A stretch of DNA of 64,000 nt from Marinobacterium mangrovicola (GCF_004339595.1 NZ_SMFU01000013.1:124001-188000), one strand, 5' to 3'; shown: positions 9,700-19,640, counted from the stretch's first letter. Made by a program: numbers and translations. Notes: generated by a model not told the origin, from the sequence alone.

Positions 9700-10326
9700 T
9701 TAATACGCTTCAAAAACCGAGCTATCCCCCGCCCCCTGACGCGTCACTTCCGGCAATTCGTTTAACAGACTGATCACGGTTGTAGCTTCCATTCCACAGT
9801 AGCCACCATCGATAACCAAGTCGACCTGATTCTGGAGAAGATCGCGTATTTCGTAAGGATCAGTGAGCGGAATATCATCGCCAGGCAAAATAAGCGTTGT
9901 GCTCATTATCGGCTCGCGCAATGCATCGGCAAGCGCCAAAGCAATCGGGTTATCCGGTATACGGATACCAATTGTCCGCCTTTTCGGATGCAGCAAGCGA
10001 CGAGGAACCTCACTGGTCGCATTGAGAATAAAAGTATACTGACCCGGCGTGTGGGCTTTAATAGCACGAAAGGCCTGATTATCCACCTTCGCATAAGTCG
10101 CCAATTCGGACAAATCGCCACATACCAGGGTAAAGTTATGCTTATCATCCAACTGGCGAATGCGCTTTATGCGATCAACGGCTTTTTTGTCACCAAGATG
10201 ACAGCCGAGCGCATAAGCCGAGTCCGTGGGATAAACCACCACACCGCCTGATCTTATTATCTCTGCCGCCTGCTCAATCAAACGAGCCTGCGGATTCACC
10301 GGGTGTATCTGAAAAAACTGACTCAC
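9700..10326 (-). CDS. yciO: YciO, Sua5/YciO/YrdC family protein
   Basis: Relative of the threonylcarbamoyl-AMP synthase TsaC; the YciO branch has a weaker or distinct activity. The 208 residues show the family signature VVYPTDSAYALGC, the KHNFTLVC segment and the GIRIPDNPIA motif. An ATG at 10350 is in frame, but it has no ribosome site. The GTG at 10326 has GGAG six bases upstream and begins the family sequence SQFFQIHP, so GTG is chosen. It starts 26 bases after rnm. Confidence 0.9.
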   Translation of the reverse strand: MSQFFQIHPVNPQARLIEQAAEIIRSGGVVVYPTDSAYALGCHLGDKKAVDRIKRIRQLDDKHNFTLVCGDLSELATYAKVDNQAFRAIKAHTPGQYTFILNATSEVPRRLLHPKRRTIGIRIPDNPIALALADALREPIMSTTLILPGDDIPLTDPYEIRDLLQNQVDLVIDGGYCGMEATTVISLLNELPEVTRQGAGDSSVFEAY

Positions 10327-10352
10327 TGCAGACTCCTGTAAACTGCTCATAC

Positions 10353-11243
10353 TTAAGATAGCGACCGGGAAGATGGATCAGTCGCTACTTTTTCGGAAAA
10401 CGGATCTTGCGATAAATAGCTTAGCAAGTGGCGCCCGCCCTCGAAGGACGGAAAACGCCCCAGTGCCGTCCAGCGCTGTTCCGGCGAATGAAAGTCACTG
10501 CCTGCAGAGATAACCAGGGACTTGCGCTCCGCCAGGTTAAGCAGGTCACGCAGATGGTTTGGTGTTACTCCGGGGTAACTCACCTCAAGGCCGTCACCGC
10601 CCGCAGCAACCAGATCATCCGTTAGCGCCCTGAGCCGGGTGAATGTCAGCTTATATTTCGTCGGGTGCGCCACCAGGGCGTAACCGCCGGCAGACTTCAC
10701 CAGCTGCACCGCCTCCTCCAATGAAGGCCACTCCGCTTTTACATCCCCGGCCTTGCCAGCCCCCAACCAAAGATCAAACGCCTGCTGAGGCGTCGAAACC
10801 ATGCCGCGCTTTAACATCGCCTGGGCAAAATGAGGCCGTCCGATCTGCCCATCCCCGGCATTTTCCTGGGCTTCCGCAAGCAGGTTCGGCAACCCTTTTT
10901 TCTCTAGTTTTTCCGCTATTTTTTCTGCTCTCTCATCACGCAGACGCCTTAACCTGGCCATATAGTCCGCGCATTGAGACGCTTCCGTATCAATACCGAT
11001 CCCCAATAGATGGATCACTCGACGCTGCCACAAACAGGTCAATTCAACACCGGGGAAGAACTCCATATCCGAGTGCTGCCTAGCTGCTTCCCGCGCCTCG
11101 TAGAGGCCTTCTAGAGTGTCATGGTCTGTCAGCGCAAATTGGCGCACCCCCGCTGCGTAGGCAGCCTCTACCAAAGCGGCGGGAGAAAGCGCGCCATCCG
11201 AGGCAGTACTGTGAGAATGCAGATCGTAGGCGGATGGTTTCAC
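10353..11243 (-). CDS. rnm: PHP-domain 5'-3' exoribonuclease RNase AM
   Basis: Member of the TrpH/YciV family; in E. coli this is RNase AM, which matures 5' ends of rRNAs. The 296 residues carry PHP-domain metal motifs: DLHSHSTASDG (residues 7-17), LTDHDT (about 38-43), the PGVELTC segment with Glu, GRPHFA, and HPTKY in the C-terminal half, plus SAGSDFH near residue 250. It is divergent from yciB across only about 50 bases and forms an operon with yciO. Confidence 0.9.
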   Translation of the reverse strand: MKPSAYDLHSHSTASDGALSPAALVEAAYAAGVRQFALTDHDTLEGLYEAREAARQHSDMEFFPGVELTCLWQRRVIHLLGIGIDTEASQCADYMARLRRLRDERAEKIAEKLEKKGLPNLLAEAQENAGDGQIGRPHFAQAMLKRGMVSTPQQAFDLWLGAGKAGDVKAEWPSLEEAVQLVKSAGGYALVAHPTKYKLTFTRLRALTDDLVAAGGDGLEVSYPGVTPNHLRDLLNLAERKSLVISAGSDFHSPEQRWTALGRFPSFEGGRHLLSYLSQDPFSEKVATDPSSRSLS

Positions 11244-11295
11244 TCTAATCAGGGGGCCTTTATACTAGGAGATTAAACAAATACCCGTGGATACT

Positions 11296-11841
11296 ATGAA
11301 AATCTTACTCGATTTCCTGCCTGTTATCGTCTTTTTTGTCGTTTACAAGATGACAGGGGACATCATTCTCGCCACTGCGGTGCTGATCCCTGCAACCCTC
11401 GCCCAGATGGCATATACCTGGTTTAAACAACACCGCATCGAAAAAATGCAACTTGTTACCCTGGTACTTGTTGTCCTGCTCGGCGGCGCAACCATCGTGT
11501 TCCATGACAAAGCTTTTATTCAATGGAAACCCACAATCGTTAACTGGTTATTCGGCGTAGCCTTCCTCGGCAGTCATTTTATCGGCAGCAAAACCGTGGT
11601 TCAGCGGCTGATGGAAAACAGCATTGAGCTCGCTCAGCAGACCTGGCGCCGCCTAAACATGGGCTGGGTCATGTTTTTTCTAGCCATGGGTGTTATTAAT
11701 CTGATTGTAGCGTACAGCTTTAGCGAGGATACTTGGGTCAACTTTAAGTTGTTCGGAATGCTCGGCTTAACGCTGCTTTTTATTCTGGCACAGGGGGTTT
11801 ACATATCCCGACACATGCCACAACAGCCAAACGAAGACTAA
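11296..11841 (+). CDS. yciB: Inner-membrane septation protein A family (YciB)
   Basis: Small polytopic membrane protein (181 residues, about five hydrophobic helices) linked in E. coli and Shigella to cell envelope and division functions. The start KILLDFLPVIVFFVVYK and the end GVYISRHMPQ are family hallmarks. A GTG three codons earlier (11287) is also possible, since an AGGAG at 11266-11270 is distant from both. The ATG is chosen because homologues begin here. A TATACT at 11261-11266 may be its -10. Confidence 0.92.
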   Translation: MKILLDFLPVIVFFVVYKMTGDIILATAVLIPATLAQMAYTWFKQHRIEKMQLVTLVLVVLLGGATIVFHDKAFIQWKPTIVNWLFGVAFLGSHFIGSKTVVQRLMENSIELAQQTWRRLNMGWVMFFLAMGVINLIVAYSFSEDTWVNFKLFGMLGLTLLFILAQGVYISRHMPQQPNED

Positions 11842-11859
11842 CTTTTTCGGGTCACATTC

Positions 11860-12159
11860 ATGTATTACGCTATTGTAGCCGAGGATAACGAGAACTCATT
11901 GAACAAACGCCTGGAAACCCGGTCGGACCATCTAGCTCGACTGGAAAGGCTTAAGGAGCAGGGTAAACTGCTGATCGCAGGCCCCTGCCCAGCGACGGAT
12001 AGCGAGGACCCGGGTCCTGCCGGATTTACCGGCAGCATGATTATTGCGGAGTTCGATTCATTGGAAGAAGCCAAAGGCTGGGCTGACGCTGATCCGTATT
12101 TCGCCGCGGGCGTATACAAAAGTGTGAGCGTCAAACCGTTCAAAAAAGTTCTGCCTTGA
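11860..12159 (+). CDS. yciI: YciI family protein
   Basis: A 99-residue ferredoxin-fold protein of the YciI/YCII family, of unknown exact role. Conserved features are the His in RSDHLARL, the AGPCPATDS segment and the Asp in WADADPY, which form the putative His-Asp pair of the family. It closely matches E. coli YciI along the whole length, including the C-terminus SVKPFKKV. It lies 18 bases after yciB, as in many gammaproteobacteria. Confidence 0.93.
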   Translation: MYYAIVAEDNENSLNKRLETRSDHLARLERLKEQGKLLIAGPCPATDSEDPGPAGFTGSMIIAEFDSLEEAKGWADADPYFAAGVYKSVSVKPFKKVLP

Positions 12160-12192
12160 TGCAAAACTGTTAAAATAAGGACGAAAAAGGTA

Positions 12193-12221
12193 TTTACCAG
12201 GATTAAGGAAAATTCAATACT
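12193..12221 (+). promoter_or_regulatory. Probable promoter of the OmpA-domain gene
   Basis: TTTACC and AATACT are separated by 17 bases, about 55 bases upstream of the start codons. Just downstream is the dyad GTCTA-N7-TAGAC (12226-12242), in the early transcribed region, which could be an operator or mRNA stem. Confidence 0.42.
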
Positions 12222-12274
12222 AATGGTCTATACGTTGTAGACAAATCGATGAAGACTGTCACAAGGATATGATG

Positions 12275-12880
12275 ATGATGAAGAAATTTGCGATTGCGGC
12301 GGGCCTGACTTTGGCGATGGGGGCATCACTGGCCCAGGCTCACGAAGAAAACGCTGGTTACGTTACCAACAGCGCCGAGACTATCTGGCGTAACAGCTTT
12401 GGTGATTGCTGGCACAACTCATCCTGGACTGAAGACAAAGCAGTCGTAGGATGTGATGGCAAAGTTGCCATGGCTGAAACTGAAGCTCCGGCTCCGGCAG
12501 CTCCGGTCGTTTCCATGGTAGACGATACCAAGAAATTTGCTCTGTACTTCGACTTCGACAGCACCGAAGTTGGCGATACTACCAACATCGTTAACTACAT
12601 CGGCACCCTGTCCAGCCTGGAAGAAGTAAATCTGGTCGGTCACGCTGACCCGATCGGTGCTAGCGAATACAACCAGCAGCTGTCCAAGCGTCGTGCGGAA
12701 GCAGTTGCAGCCGAACTGGCTGACGCTGGTGTAGACTCCAGCAAAATGAGCATCGGCTTCCTGGGTGAATCTGCCCCGGTTGCTAACTGCACAGGCCGCG
12801 GTGCTGAGCTGATCGCTTGCCTGCGTCCGGACCGTCGTGTAGACGTTGAAATCCTGGGTACTAAGCGCGTAGAACAGTAA
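12275..12880 (+). CDS. Exported OmpA-domain protein
   Basis: A secreted protein of about 201 residues: a Sec signal peptide (KKFAIAAGLTLAMGASLAQA), a short linker with two Cys, an Ala/Pro-rich hinge, then an OmpA C-terminal peptidoglycan-binding domain with LYFDFDSTEV, LVGHADPIGASEYNQQLSKRR and a DRRVDVEI end. There is no beta-barrel, so it is a periplasmic or lipoprotein-like anchor rather than a porin. Four ATG codons in a row (12269-12280) follow AAGGA; the third has the best spacing (7 bases) and is used here. A strong terminator follows. Confidence 0.87.
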   Translation: MMKKFAIAAGLTLAMGASLAQAHEENAGYVTNSAETIWRNSFGDCWHNSSWTEDKAVVGCDGKVAMAETEAPAPAAPVVSMVDDTKKFALYFDFDSTEVGDTTNIVNYIGTLSSLEEVNLVGHADPIGASEYNQQLSKRRAEAVAAELADAGVDSSKMSIGFLGESAPVANCTGRGAELIACLRPDRRVDVEILGTKRVEQ

Positions 12881-12898
12881 GATCTACGCGCCCATAGA

Positions 12899-12924
12899 AA
12901 AGCCGGCATCTGCCGGCTTTTTTT
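12899..12924 (+). terminator. Terminator after the OmpA-domain gene
   Basis: A ten-base-pair perfect stem (AAAGCCGGCA with TGCCGGCTTT) with a two-base loop and seven T. Confidence 0.93.
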
Positions 12925-13027
12925 ATGCCCATACTTCAGAACTGCACCCTGATCATCAAGAGTTTTGGCAGGAATCAACAGCTGATAAACGCTGTACGGG
13001 TACTTCCAGCTGAGCATCTATAAACAC

Positions 13028-13050
13028 AAAAAAGACGACCAATGGTCGCC
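13028..13050 (-). terminator. Terminator after purL
   Basis: On the minus strand a seven-base-pair stem (GGCGACC with GGTCGTC, one G-T pair) and a three-base loop are followed by six T. It lies 27 bases after the purL stop. Confidence 0.8.
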
Positions 13051-13076
13051 TTTTTATAGCTCACTCAAATAAGCGC

Positions 13077-16000
13077 TTAGCCCAGGCGGACTCGCGCGTT
13101 ACGGAACATACGCATCCAGGCACCATCTTCCTGCCACTCGTCCGGCGCCCAGGAATTCTGGATCGCACGGAATACGCGCTCAGGGTGCGGCATCATGATG
13201 GTTACACGACCATCTGGAGTAGTCAGACCACTGATACCGTTCGGCGAACCATTCGGGTTGAACGGATAACGGGTGGTCAGCTCACCTCGGTTATCCACGT
13301 AACGCAGGGCCACGGCACCTGAGTTTTCCATAGCCGCCAGATGCTCCGCATTACGGAACTCGGCGCGACCTTCACCGTGAGCAACCGCGATCGGCATACG
13401 TGAACCGACCATACCTTCGAAGAACACGGACGGTGAAGACTGCACTTCAACCATGGCAACACGCGCCTCAAACTGCTCCGACTGGTTACGCACAAAGTGC
13501 GGCCACTGCTCGGCACCCGGGATTAGCTCATTCAGGTTGGAGAGCATCTGACAGCCGTTGCAGACACCCAGCGCAATGGTATCTTCACGCTGGAAGAAGC
13601 CTGTGAACTGCTCACGGGCACGAGCGTTGAACAGGATCGACTTGGCCCAGCCCTCACCGGCGCCGAGAACATCACCGTAGGAGAAACCGCCACAGGCGAC
13701 CAGCCCCTTGAACTCGTCCAGGGTGACCTTACCGCCGAGGATATCGCTCATATGCACATCCACAGCCGCGAAGCCTGCACGATCGAAGGCAGCAGCCATC
13801 TCGATCTGGCCGTTAACACCCTGCTCGCGCAGCACTGCCACTTTCGGCTTGGCGCCAGTGGCAATGAACGGTGCTGCGATGTTTTCGTTGATATCGAATG
13901 TCAGCTCGGCATTCAGACCCGGATCTTTGCTATCGAGCAGCGCGTCAAACTCCTGCTGCGCACAGGCGGTGTTATCACGCAGCGCCTGCATGCGGTAAGA
14001 GGTTTCCGCCCACCAGCGATGCAGCTCAATGCGACTGGCGGAGAACACTTCCTCTTCATCGAAGAAGATGTTCAGCTGATCATCCGGGTTCAGCGTACCG
14101 ATCACCTTGGCCGCATCGCCAAGACCTGCGGCATTCAGTTCGGTCAGAACCTTTTCGGTATCTTCGCGACGCACCTGAACCACTGCACCCAGCTCTTCGG
14201 CAAACAGAGCCGCAACCAGCTCATCGCTGGAGGACGCCAGCAGATCCAGGCTCAGGTCCACACCGGTATGGCCGGCGAAAGCCATCTCGGCAACGGTAGC
14301 GAGCAGACCACCATCAGCGCGGTCGTGGTAAGCCAGCAGCAGACCCTGCTTGTTAAGCTCCTGCACCGCGGCAAAGAAGGTCGCCAGCTGGTCGGCATCA
14401 TCCACATCCGGAACATCACGACCTACTTCGTTATACACCTGCGCCAGGGCGGAGAGACCGAGACGGTTCTGACCGTTACCCAGATCCAGCAACACCAGAT
14501 CGGTTTCACCCTTATCGGTGCGCAGCTGCGGTGTCAGCACAGCACGGGCATCGGTCACCGGCGCAAAGCCGGAGATGATCAATGACATCGGCGCAGTAAC
14601 GCTCTTCTGCTCATCGCCATCCTGCCAGACGGTACGCATGGACATGGAGTCCTTACCCACCGGGATGGTGATACCCAGCTGCGGGCAAAGCTCCATACCC
14701 ACCGCCTTCACGGTGTCATACAGCTTTTCGTCTTCACCCGGGTGACCGGCGGCACACATCCAGTTAGCGGACAGTTTGATATCGGCGATATCACTGATCG
14801 GAGCACCCGCCAGGTTGGTCAGGGTTTCACCGATCGCCATACGGCCAGAGGCCGGTGCATCGATCAGAGCCAGCGGCGTACGCTCGCCCATCGCCATCGC
14901 CTCACCAGCATAGGTTTCGTAACCGATGGTGGTAACAGCACAGTCAGCTACAGGCACCTGCCAGGGACCCACCATCTGATCGCGAGCCACCTGACCGGTG
15001 ATGGAGCGGTCGCCAATAGTAATAAGGAAAGACTTGGAAGCGACTGCCGGCAGCTTGAGAACACGTTCAATGGCATCGCCCATATCGATTTTGGCAGCGT
15101 CAAACTCAGGCACTTCGTAAGCGATGCGCTGAACGCTGCGATGCATCTTCGGCGGCTTGCCGAACAGCACGCTCATCGGCAGATCCACTGGCTTGTTCTC
15201 GAAGTGAGTATCACCAAGGGTCAGATGATGGTCTTCGGTGGCTTCGCCGACGACCGCGTACGGGCAGCGCTCACGCTCACAGATCGCTTCGAAGCGGGCC
15301 AGGTCTTCCGGCTTAACCGCCAGCACGTAACGCTCCTGGGCTTCGTTACACCAGATCTCCAGTGGAGACATGCCCTGCTCGTCGTTATTCACGTTGCGCA
15401 GGTTAAAGTTACCGCCGCGGCCACCGTCTTTAACCAGCTCCGGGAAGGCGTTGGACAGACCACCGGCACCTACGTCATGAATGAAGGCTACCGGGTTAAC
15501 GTCACCCAGCTGCCAGCAGGCATCGATCACTTCCTGACAGCGGCGCTCCAGCTCCGGGTTGCCACGCTGAACGGAAGCGAAGTCCAGATCAGCGGAAGAG
15601 CTACCGGATGACATAGAAGAAGCCGCACCGCCGCCGAGGCCGATCAGCATCGCCGGGCCACCCAGACAGATCAGCTTGGCGCCAACGGTAATCTCACCCT
15701 TTTCAACATGCTCGCCACGGATGTTACCCATACCGCCGGCGATCATGATCGGCTTGTGGTAACCGCGTACCTCATCACCGGCAGCACCGTTAACCTGCTG
15801 TTCGAAGGTACGGAAATAACCCACCAGGTTGGGACGACCAAATTCGTTATTGAACGCCGCACCACCGATGGGGCCTTCCAGCATGATATCCAGCGGAGAC
15901 ACGATACGCTCTGGCTTGCCGTAGCCTGACTCCCAGGGCTGTTCGAAACCGGGGATATTCAGGTCAGACACCGTAAAGCCGGTTAGACCAGCCTTCGGCT

Positions 16001-16979
16001 TGGCACCACGGCCGGTAGCGCCCTCGTCACGGATCTCGCCGCCGGAACCGGTGGCGGCACCGGAGAACGGTGCGATCGCTGTCGGGTGGTTGTGGGTTTC
16101 CACCTTCATCAGGATGTGGATATCTTCTTCCGAGTAACCGTACTCATGGCTTTCCGGATTCGGGAAGAAACGAGCCGCGTGATGGCCCACCATTACCGCC
16201 GCATTATCCTTATACGCAGAGAGTACGTTTTCGCCGCCCTGGTTATAGGTGTTACGAATCATACCGAACAGAGAGTGCTCCTGGTCTTCGCCGTCGATAT
16301 CCCAGGACGCATTAAAAATCTTGTGACGACAGTGTTCAGAGTTCGCCTGAGCGAACATCATCAGCTCAACATCATTGGGGTTACGGCCCAGCTCAGTAAA
16401 ACTCTGCACCAGGTAATCGATTTCGTCTTCGGCCAGCGCCAGGCCCAGCTCGCTGTTAGCACTTACCAATGCATCGCGACCACCGCCAAGCACATCGACG
16501 CTGGACATCGGACGCGGCTGTTCATGACGGAACAATGCAGAAGCCGCATCTACCGAGTCCATCACCGCTTCGACCATACGGTCATGAATCAGCGCTATGA
16601 CGGTTTCGCGATCTTCCGCACTTAGAGGCTGATTGCTCTGCACGTAGTATGCTACGCCACGCTCCAGACGCAGGACCTTTTCCAGGCCGCAGTTGTGAGC
16701 GATATCGGTAGCCTTGCTGGACCAGGGGGAAATCGTACCCGGGCGCGGAACCACCAGGTAGAGATCACCTTTTGGTTCTTCAGTACTGGCATTAGGACCG
16801 TAACGCAGGATACGATCAAGCACCTGCTGCTCCTGCGTGTCGAGATCTGCAGACAGATCGGCGAAATGAAGGAATTCAGCATAAACGCCGGTGACCGAGT
16901 TCAGCTTATCACTGAGTGATGAAAGCAGTTTCTCATGACGGAAAGCTGAAAGAGCGGGCGCTCCACGCAGTACGAGCAT
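13077..16979 (-). CDS. purL: Phosphoribosylformylglycinamidine synthase (large type)
   Basis: Fourth step of purine synthesis: FGAR plus glutamine plus ATP to FGAM. At 1300 residues it is the fused form of gammaproteobacteria. An N-terminal PurS-like part is followed by two AIR-synthase-like repeats, with glycine-rich segments such as [24 protein letters not shown] and [11 protein letters not shown]. The C-terminal class I glutamine amidotransferase domain has its nucleophile in [10 protein letters not shown] and the His/Glu pair in PHPERVF. Divergent from mltF, as in E. coli. Confidence 0.98.
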   Translation of the reverse strand: MLVLRGAPALSAFRHEKLLSSLSDKLNSVTGVYAEFLHFADLSADLDTQEQQVLDRILRYGPNASTEEPKGDLYLVVPRPGTISPWSSKATDIAHNCGLEKVLRLERGVAYYVQSNQPLSAEDRETVIALIHDRMVEAVMDSVDAASALFRHEQPRPMSSVDVLGGGRDALVSANSELGLALAEDEIDYLVQSFTELGRNPNDVELMMFAQANSEHCRHKIFNASWDIDGEDQEHSLFGMIRNTYNQGGENVLSAYKDNAAVMVGHHAARFFPNPESHEYGYSEEDIHILMKVETHNHPTAIAPFSGAATGSGGEIRDEGATGRGAKPKAGLTGFTVSDLNIPGFEQPWESGYGKPERIVSPLDIMLEGPIGGAAFNNEFGRPNLVGYFRTFEQQVNGAAGDEVRGYHKPIMIAGGMGNIRGEHVEKGEITVGAKLICLGGPAMLIGLGGGAASSMSSGSSSADLDFASVQRGNPELERRCQEVIDACWQLGDVNPVAFIHDVGAGGLSNAFPELVKDGGRGGNFNLRNVNNDEQGMSPLEIWCNEAQERYVLAVKPEDLARFEAICERERCPYAVVGEATEDHHLTLGDTHFENKPVDLPMSVLFGKPPKMHRSVQRIAYEVPEFDAAKIDMGDAIERVLKLPAVASKSFLITIGDRSITGQVARDQMVGPWQVPVADCAVTTIGYETYAGEAMAMGERTPLALIDAPASGRMAIGETLTNLAGAPISDIADIKLSANWMCAAGHPGEDEKLYDTVKAVGMELCPQLGITIPVGKDSMSMRTVWQDGDEQKSVTAPMSLIISGFAPVTDARAVLTPQLRTDKGETDLVLLDLGNGQNRLGLSALAQVYNEVGRDVPDVDDADQLATFFAAVQELNKQGLLLAYHDRADGGLLATVAEMAFAGHTGVDLSLDLLASSSDELVAALFAEELGAVVQVRREDTEKVLTELNAAGLGDAAKVIGTLNPDDQLNIFFDEEEVFSASRIELHRWWAETSYRMQALRDNTACAQQEFDALLDSKDPGLNAELTFDINENIAAPFIATGAKPKVAVLREQGVNGQIEMAAAFDRAGFAAVDVHMSDILGGKVTLDEFKGLVACGGFSYGDVLGAGEGWAKSILFNARAREQFTGFFQREDTIALGVCNGCQMLSNLNELIPGAEQWPHFVRNQSEQFEARVAMVEVQSSPSVFFEGMVGSRMPIAVAHGEGRAEFRNAEHLAAMENSGAVALRYVDNRGELTTRYPFNPNGSPNGISGLTTPDGRVTIMMPHPERVFRAIQNSWAPDEWQEDGAWMRMFRNARVRLG

Positions 16980-17085
16980 GTTAGTTTCGAGCCTCTTGCT
17001 AGACCTGTCAGGGCAGGCGGTGACAGCGGATAAGTAGGCCCGAATTTTACCTGATCGGGGACAGGGTAACCAGAAGAGCAGTTAG

Positions 17086-18585
17086 ATGTTTGCACTCCGC
17101 CAGAAACCTCACTTTCGCGCAATGATCTACTTCTGGGGTTTGACCGTCATCGGCATCATGCTGGTGGTGATCAGCGTCAACACCCCCAGCCAGCTGGAAG
17201 CGATCAAGCAGAAAGGCGTCCTGCGTGTCGCCACCCGCAACACGCCGATGACCTACTACATCGACAAAGGCCGTCCCGCGGGCTTTGAGTACGAGCTTGC
17301 CCGCGCCTTTGCCGACCATCTTGGCGTGCGCATGGAGCTGATTTTACCGCCCACTTTTGCCGACCTGTTCACCACGATGCGCGAACGCAACGCGCATATT
17401 GCCGCTTCCAACCTGAGCGTCACCGCGCAGCGAGAAAAGCAGTTTGACTTTGGGCCACCCTATCGCAAGAGCGCGCCAACGGTGATCTACCGCGTGCGCC
17501 AGGGACAGCCGCAACCCAAAACCATTGATGACCTCTATGGCAAAAAGCTCCTGGTACTGGAGGACTCCGCCCAGGCCGAGCTACTCACCCGGCTGAAAAT
17601 CGAATATCCGGAGCTGGAGTGGGAAACCTCCGAGGACGATGCCGCCACCGAGCTGCTCAACAAGGTGCACGACGAGACCATCGACTTCACCATCATGGAC
17701 TCCACCGTCTTCGACGCACAGAAGTCCTTTTACCCAGGCCTGGCCAAGGGCTTCGCTCTTGAAGCGCCCCAACCGATCGCCTGGATGCTGCCTAAGCACT
17801 ACGACGGCTCACTTAAACAATCGATTGATGATTTCTTCGCGCGCCCGGAAACTCAAAAGCTGATCGACAGGCTCGAGGCACGTTACTTTTCGCGCCAGAA
17901 CCAGCTCAATTTTTTCGATACCAGCGAGTTCCGCCGCGCCCTGGATGAACGCTACCTGCCTCTGGAACAGTATTTCATGCTGGCCGAGCAGGAAACCGGC
18001 ATAGACCACCTGCTGCTGGCCGCCATCGCGTACCAGGAGTCACATTGGAAAGCGGACGCTGTGTCCCCCACCGGGGTTAAAGGGATCATGATGTTGACCA
18101 ACGGCGCTGCTGAAGAGGTGGGCGTTACCGATCGCACCGATCCACACCAGAGTATTCTTGGTGGTGCCGAATACCTGATCACCGTGCGGGCAAAAATCCC
18201 CGACCGTATCCCCGAGCCCGACCATACCTGGTTCGCACTGGCCGGTTACAATATCGGCTTCGGTCATCTTGAAGACGCACGCATACTCACCCAGCGTGCC
18301 GGCAAGAACCCCGACAACTGGCAGCATGTGCGTGAACACCTGCCGCTGCTGGCAAACGAGAAATACTACTCAACCCTGAGATACGGCTACGCCCGGGGTT
18401 ATGAACCCGTTACCTATGTGGCTAATATCCGCAAATATATGGAAGTGTTGCGCTGGGCCGAGCAGGTCTCACAGGCCAGCCGCAGCCATGGCGCCGCCAG
18501 TGGTGAAGCGCCGCCGGTGGAAGCAATCCCTCTTCAGGAAAAGCGCCAGGAAAGAAGTGAAGAACCGGCTTCACCGACCCTTTGA
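17086..18585 (+). CDS. mltF: Membrane-bound lytic transglycosylase F
   Basis: Cleaves peptidoglycan glycan strands in the periplasm while anchored to the membrane. The 499 residues comprise an N-terminal membrane segment (about 13-33), a family 3 solute-binding domain (about 40-265, GVLRVATRNTP at its start), and a C-terminal SLT domain with the catalytic Glu in AYQESHW and the typical GVKGIMMLT and AGYNIGFGH motifs. A Ser/Glu/Pro-rich tail ends the protein. Its stop directly abuts the stop of the convergent tadA, with no intervening base. Confidence 0.95.
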   Translation: MFALRQKPHFRAMIYFWGLTVIGIMLVVISVNTPSQLEAIKQKGVLRVATRNTPMTYYIDKGRPAGFEYELARAFADHLGVRMELILPPTFADLFTTMRERNAHIAASNLSVTAQREKQFDFGPPYRKSAPTVIYRVRQGQPQPKTIDDLYGKKLLVLEDSAQAELLTRLKIEYPELEWETSEDDAATELLNKVHDETIDFTIMDSTVFDAQKSFYPGLAKGFALEAPQPIAWMLPKHYDGSLKQSIDDFFARPETQKLIDRLEARYFSRQNQLNFFDTSEFRRALDERYLPLEQYFMLAEQETGIDHLLLAAIAYQESHWKADAVSPTGVKGIMMLTNGAAEEVGVTDRTDPHQSILGGAEYLITVRAKIPDRIPEPDHTWFALAGYNIGFGHLEDARILTQRAGKNPDNWQHVREHLPLLANEKYYSTLRYGYARGYEPVTYVANIRKYMEVLRWAEQVSQASRSHGAASGEAPPVEAIPLQEKRQERSEEPASPTL

Positions 18586-19113
18586 TTAATCCCCTGCGGC
18601 TCGCTTACGCTCTCGCTCGAGCCGCTTCTGCTCTCGCCGGAAGGCAAAGAATTCACTGATACGATCACTGCAGCGCTGGGCCAACACCCCTCCCTGCCAA
18701 AGTACCCGGTGGTTCAACCAGCTCTGGTCGAAAAAGCAGCCCTGGCTGCAAACCACCCCCGCTTTAGGTTCTGAGGCGCCAAACACTACCCGGCGGATCC
18801 GCGCATGGACTATAGCGCCGGCACACATGGAGCACGGCTCAATAGTAACGTAGAGATCTGCACCAACGAGACGATAGTTGCCCACTCGGGACGCAGCATC
18901 GCGCAGCGCAAGAATCTCGGCATGGGCGGTAGGATCACAGCTGCTGATCGGCTGATTCCAGCCCTCACCAACCACCTCACCATCGAGCACCACCAAAGCG
19001 CCCACCGGTACCTCGTTCAGGCCCGCTGCGCGTTCTGCCAGCTCCAAAGCTTTCTCCATCCAACGCCGATCCGACTCTGCCGATGAATAATCACCTGCAT
19101 CACTCAAGCACAT
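18586..19113 (-). CDS. tadA: tRNA-specific adenosine deaminase
   Basis: Converts A34 to inosine in the anticodon of tRNA-Arg. The 175 residues have the zinc/catalytic motifs HAEILAL and PCSMCAGAIVHAR. The C-terminal RREQKRLERERKR tail is basic. The ATG at 19113 is only one base from its GGGAG, whereas an in-frame TTG two codons later (19107) sits seven bases from the same GGGAG, so TTG may be the real start. The purL/mltF/tadA order matches E. coli. Confidence 0.94.
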   Translation of the reverse strand: MCLSDAGDYSSAESDRRWMEKALELAERAAGLNEVPVGALVVLDGEVVGEGWNQPISSCDPTAHAEILALRDAASRVGNYRLVGADLYVTIEPCSMCAGAIVHARIRRVVFGASEPKAGVVCSQGCFFDQSWLNHRVLWQGGVLAQRCSDRISEFFAFRREQKRLERERKRAAGD

Positions 19114-19233
19114 TCTCCCTTCCGGTCGCTTTAACCACCTACCCTACCCCAGGCTCACGACGACAAAACAACCGCGAGACAGGCCAGCCACAAGTTTAAC
19201 TCAAACGAACTCCATCACCGATAACAGGGAAAG

Positions 19234-19271
19234 GGGTCAGCGCCTTTCGAGCGACCGACGGGCCCTGACCC
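19234..19271. repeat. REP-like inverted repeat
   Basis: GGGTCAG and CTGACCC flank a 24-base interior. GGGGTCAG...CTGACCCC palindromes of this kind are typical of REP sequences mobilised by RAYT (Y1 HUH) transposases in proteobacteria. Only one copy was noticed here, so the assignment is tentative. Confidence 0.35.
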
Positions 19272-19367
19272 GCTCAGCTACACACCAACAGGCAAGATCT
19301 TACCATCTGGATTAAGACAACCGGCATGACAGCAAAGACTATCAGGCACTTCTGGCGTGGACGACAA

Positions 19368-19538
19368 TCAGCCTTGTGAATCGGAATAGGAAGGAGAGGC
19401 AAGAGAGGAAGTCACCAGGACATTTCTGTTGCCGGCGGCGTTGCTGCCAGCCAGCACATCGGACCGGTATTAGTTGCCAATAACAAAACCAGAAATGAAG
19501 CCCGCTGAGATATCACGACCTATATCGAGCTCCTTAAA
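19368..19538 (-). pseudogene. Remnant of a HAD-type phosphatase C-terminus (GmhB-like)
   Basis: A minus-strand frame of 57 codons with one internal TAA reads FKELDIGRDI...FVIGN, stop, YRSDVLAGSNAAGNRNVLV. This resembles motif IV of HAD subfamily III phosphatases such as heptose-bisphosphate phosphatase GmhB, which usually read VGD-x-x-SD-x-x-AG-x-NAG-x-x-x-VLV. The motif Asp has become Asn and a stop interrupts it. Upstream of 19538 the frame is closed by TGA. The family assignment rests on this one motif. Confidence 0.42.
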
Positions 19539-19640
19539 TCATACGGCGAGCACGGCCAGAGCCATAAATTTCAGAGAGTAATAACCTAAAAAAGAATACT
19601 TAAAGACGAGCAAACCCTCAGTCAATTTATTCCTGAAACA

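Larger units (their letters stand above)
19114..19640. other. Intergenic region without an intact gene
   Basis: About 530 bases upstream of tadA and downstream of the yrbL-like gene. It holds a REP-like dyad (19234-19271) and a decayed HAD-phosphatase tail (19368-19538), each listed separately. Nothing else recognisable was seen. It begins the gene-poor island that extends to about 25.9 kb. Confidence 0.6.

Noticed and set aside
13752-15611. Long plus-strand frames opposite purL
   Set aside because: Antisense to the clear PurL protein; no ribosome site or recognisable domain.
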